Part shown: positions 5,976-6,489 of the stretch, piece after piece
How the letters are laid out: each line of letters starts with the position of its first letter
How positions within the stretch are numbered: the stretch's first letter is position 1
Source: Deltaproteobacteria bacterium
Lineage (GTDB): Bacteria > Desulfobacterota > DSM-4660 > Desulfatiglandales > HGW-15
Length of the DNA stretch: 6,489 nucleotides
Direction of reading: 5' to 3'
Assembly (NCBI GenBank): GCA_016929815.1
Contig: JAFGIC010000400.1
Span: forward strand, 1-6,489
Translations under genes and position numbers: made by a program
Notes under the pieces: generated by a model
What the model was told of the DNA's origin: nothing
Database searches by the model: none
What the model saw: only the letters and a program-made list of their open reading frames with translations

Positions 5976-6489
5976 ATGAGTGAAATTATGAAAAGACTTA
6001 CAACCAGAGAAATAGAAGACCTTATACCATATCCGCCGGGAAAGCCCATCGAAGAACTTGAAAGGGAGATGGGGATATCAGGATCAATTAAAATTGCCTC
6101 CAATGAGAATCCCCTCGGACCCTCACCCCTTGCCGTCCGCGCAATCATCGACAACGTGACCAAGATCAACAGGTACCCGGACGGCAGCGGCTATTACCTT
6201 AAAAAAAAGCTTTCTGAAAAGCACAATATTTCATCCGACAGGATCATCCTGGGAAATGGATCCAACAACATTATTGAGTTGGCCATCCGGACCTTTCTAA
6301 AAAGGGGAGAGGAGGTGCTACAGGCGTTCCCCACGTTTCTTTTTTACGAGAAGATAACAAAGAGCGCGGGATGCAGGCTGATATCAATCCCTCTCCGGGA
6401 CTTCAGGATAGACCTTGAAGCCATCCTCAATTCAGTTACGAAAAAAACCGGCCTGATATTTATTAACAACCCCAATAATCCCACAGGCA
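5976..6489 (+). CDS. hisC: Histidinol-phosphate aminotransferase, 3' end beyond the window
   Basis: The first 171 residues of a fold-type I PLP-dependent aminotransferase are present. HisC converts imidazole-acetol phosphate and glutamate to histidinol phosphate in histidine synthesis, and some members also transaminate aromatic keto acids. The N-terminus IPYPPGKPIEELERE (17-31), ASNENPLGPSP (41-51), RYPDGSGYYLKKKL (66-79), the phosphate-contacting GNGSNN (93-98) and NNPNNPTG (164-171) fit HisC well. The PLP-binding lysine and C-terminal domain lie outside the window, about half the protein. ATG at 5976 is preceded by AAGAGA (5961-5966), a modest ribosome binding site. An in-frame ATG at 5988 is the alternative. 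It is divergent from the HU-family gene; no other his genes are visible, so membership in a his or aromatic cluster cannot be judged. Confidence 0.9.
   Translation, partial: MSEIMKRLTTREIEDLIPYPPGKPIEELEREMGISGSIKIASNENPLGPSPLAVRAIIDNVTKINRYPDGSGYYLKKKLSEKHNISSDRIILGNGSNNIIELAIRTFLKRGEEVLQAFPTFLFYEKITKSAGCRLISIPLRDFRIDLEAILNSVTKKTGLIFINNPNNPTG

Overview
The window is an ordinary-looking bacterial chromosomal segment with five protein-coding genes, one non-coding RNA gene lying between two of them, and two regulatory intergenic regions. Codon use (many ATA isoleucine and AGG/AGA arginine codons in moderate-GC genes) and the pairing of an ADP-forming acyl-CoA synthetase with a CoA-transferase/GNAT fusion suggest an anaerobic or acetate-handling Gram-negative bacterium such as a Nitrospirota or Desulfobacterota (old Deltaproteobacteria) member. 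This is inferred from style and gene content only; nothing in the window fixes the phylum.

Left part, + strand: bases 1-346 contain no gene. They hold a 14-bp perfect palindrome, a plausible sigma-70 promoter (TTGAAA-N16-TAAAAT) and a leader of roughly 200 bases with several nested inverted repeats. The leader runs into a two-gene operon with an 8-base overlap: a fused alpha-beta ADP-forming acyl-CoA (acetyl-CoA) synthetase (347-2455), and a 630-residue fusion of a class I CoA-transferase/acetyl-CoA hydrolase with a C-terminal Pat-like GNAT acetyltransferase (2448-4340). Both proteins act on acyl-CoA. The first can interconvert acetyl-CoA + ADP + Pi with acetate + ATP. The second may move CoA between acids and/or acetylate proteins in response to the acyl-CoA pool. 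Its catalytic loop in the CoA-transferase half looks altered, which makes an acyl-CoA-sensing role worth considering.

Middle part, - strand: pgeF (YfiH/laccase-domain family, 4343-5140) converges on the operon with only two bases between stop codons. Upstream of it, in the roughly 300-base gap before the next gene, is the signal recognition particle RNA gene (ffs). It is recognised by its near-universal apical motif, and a long outer helix makes it longer than an E. coli-type 4.5S RNA. Next on the same strand is a HU/IHF-family DNA-bending protein (5438-5716) with a good promoter (TTGACT-N17-TATCAA).

Right part: a 259-base AT-rich divergent intergenic region separates the HU gene from hisC (histidinol-phosphate aminotransferase, + strand), which starts at 5976 and is cut by the window end. 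An 8-bp stem-loop lies just upstream of the hisC start.

The most interesting points are the GNAT domain attached to a CoA-transferase with a remodelled active-site loop next to an apparently intact acyl-CoA synthetase (a rearranged counterpart of the Pat/PatZ arrangement), the structured leader of that operon, and the extended SRP RNA.
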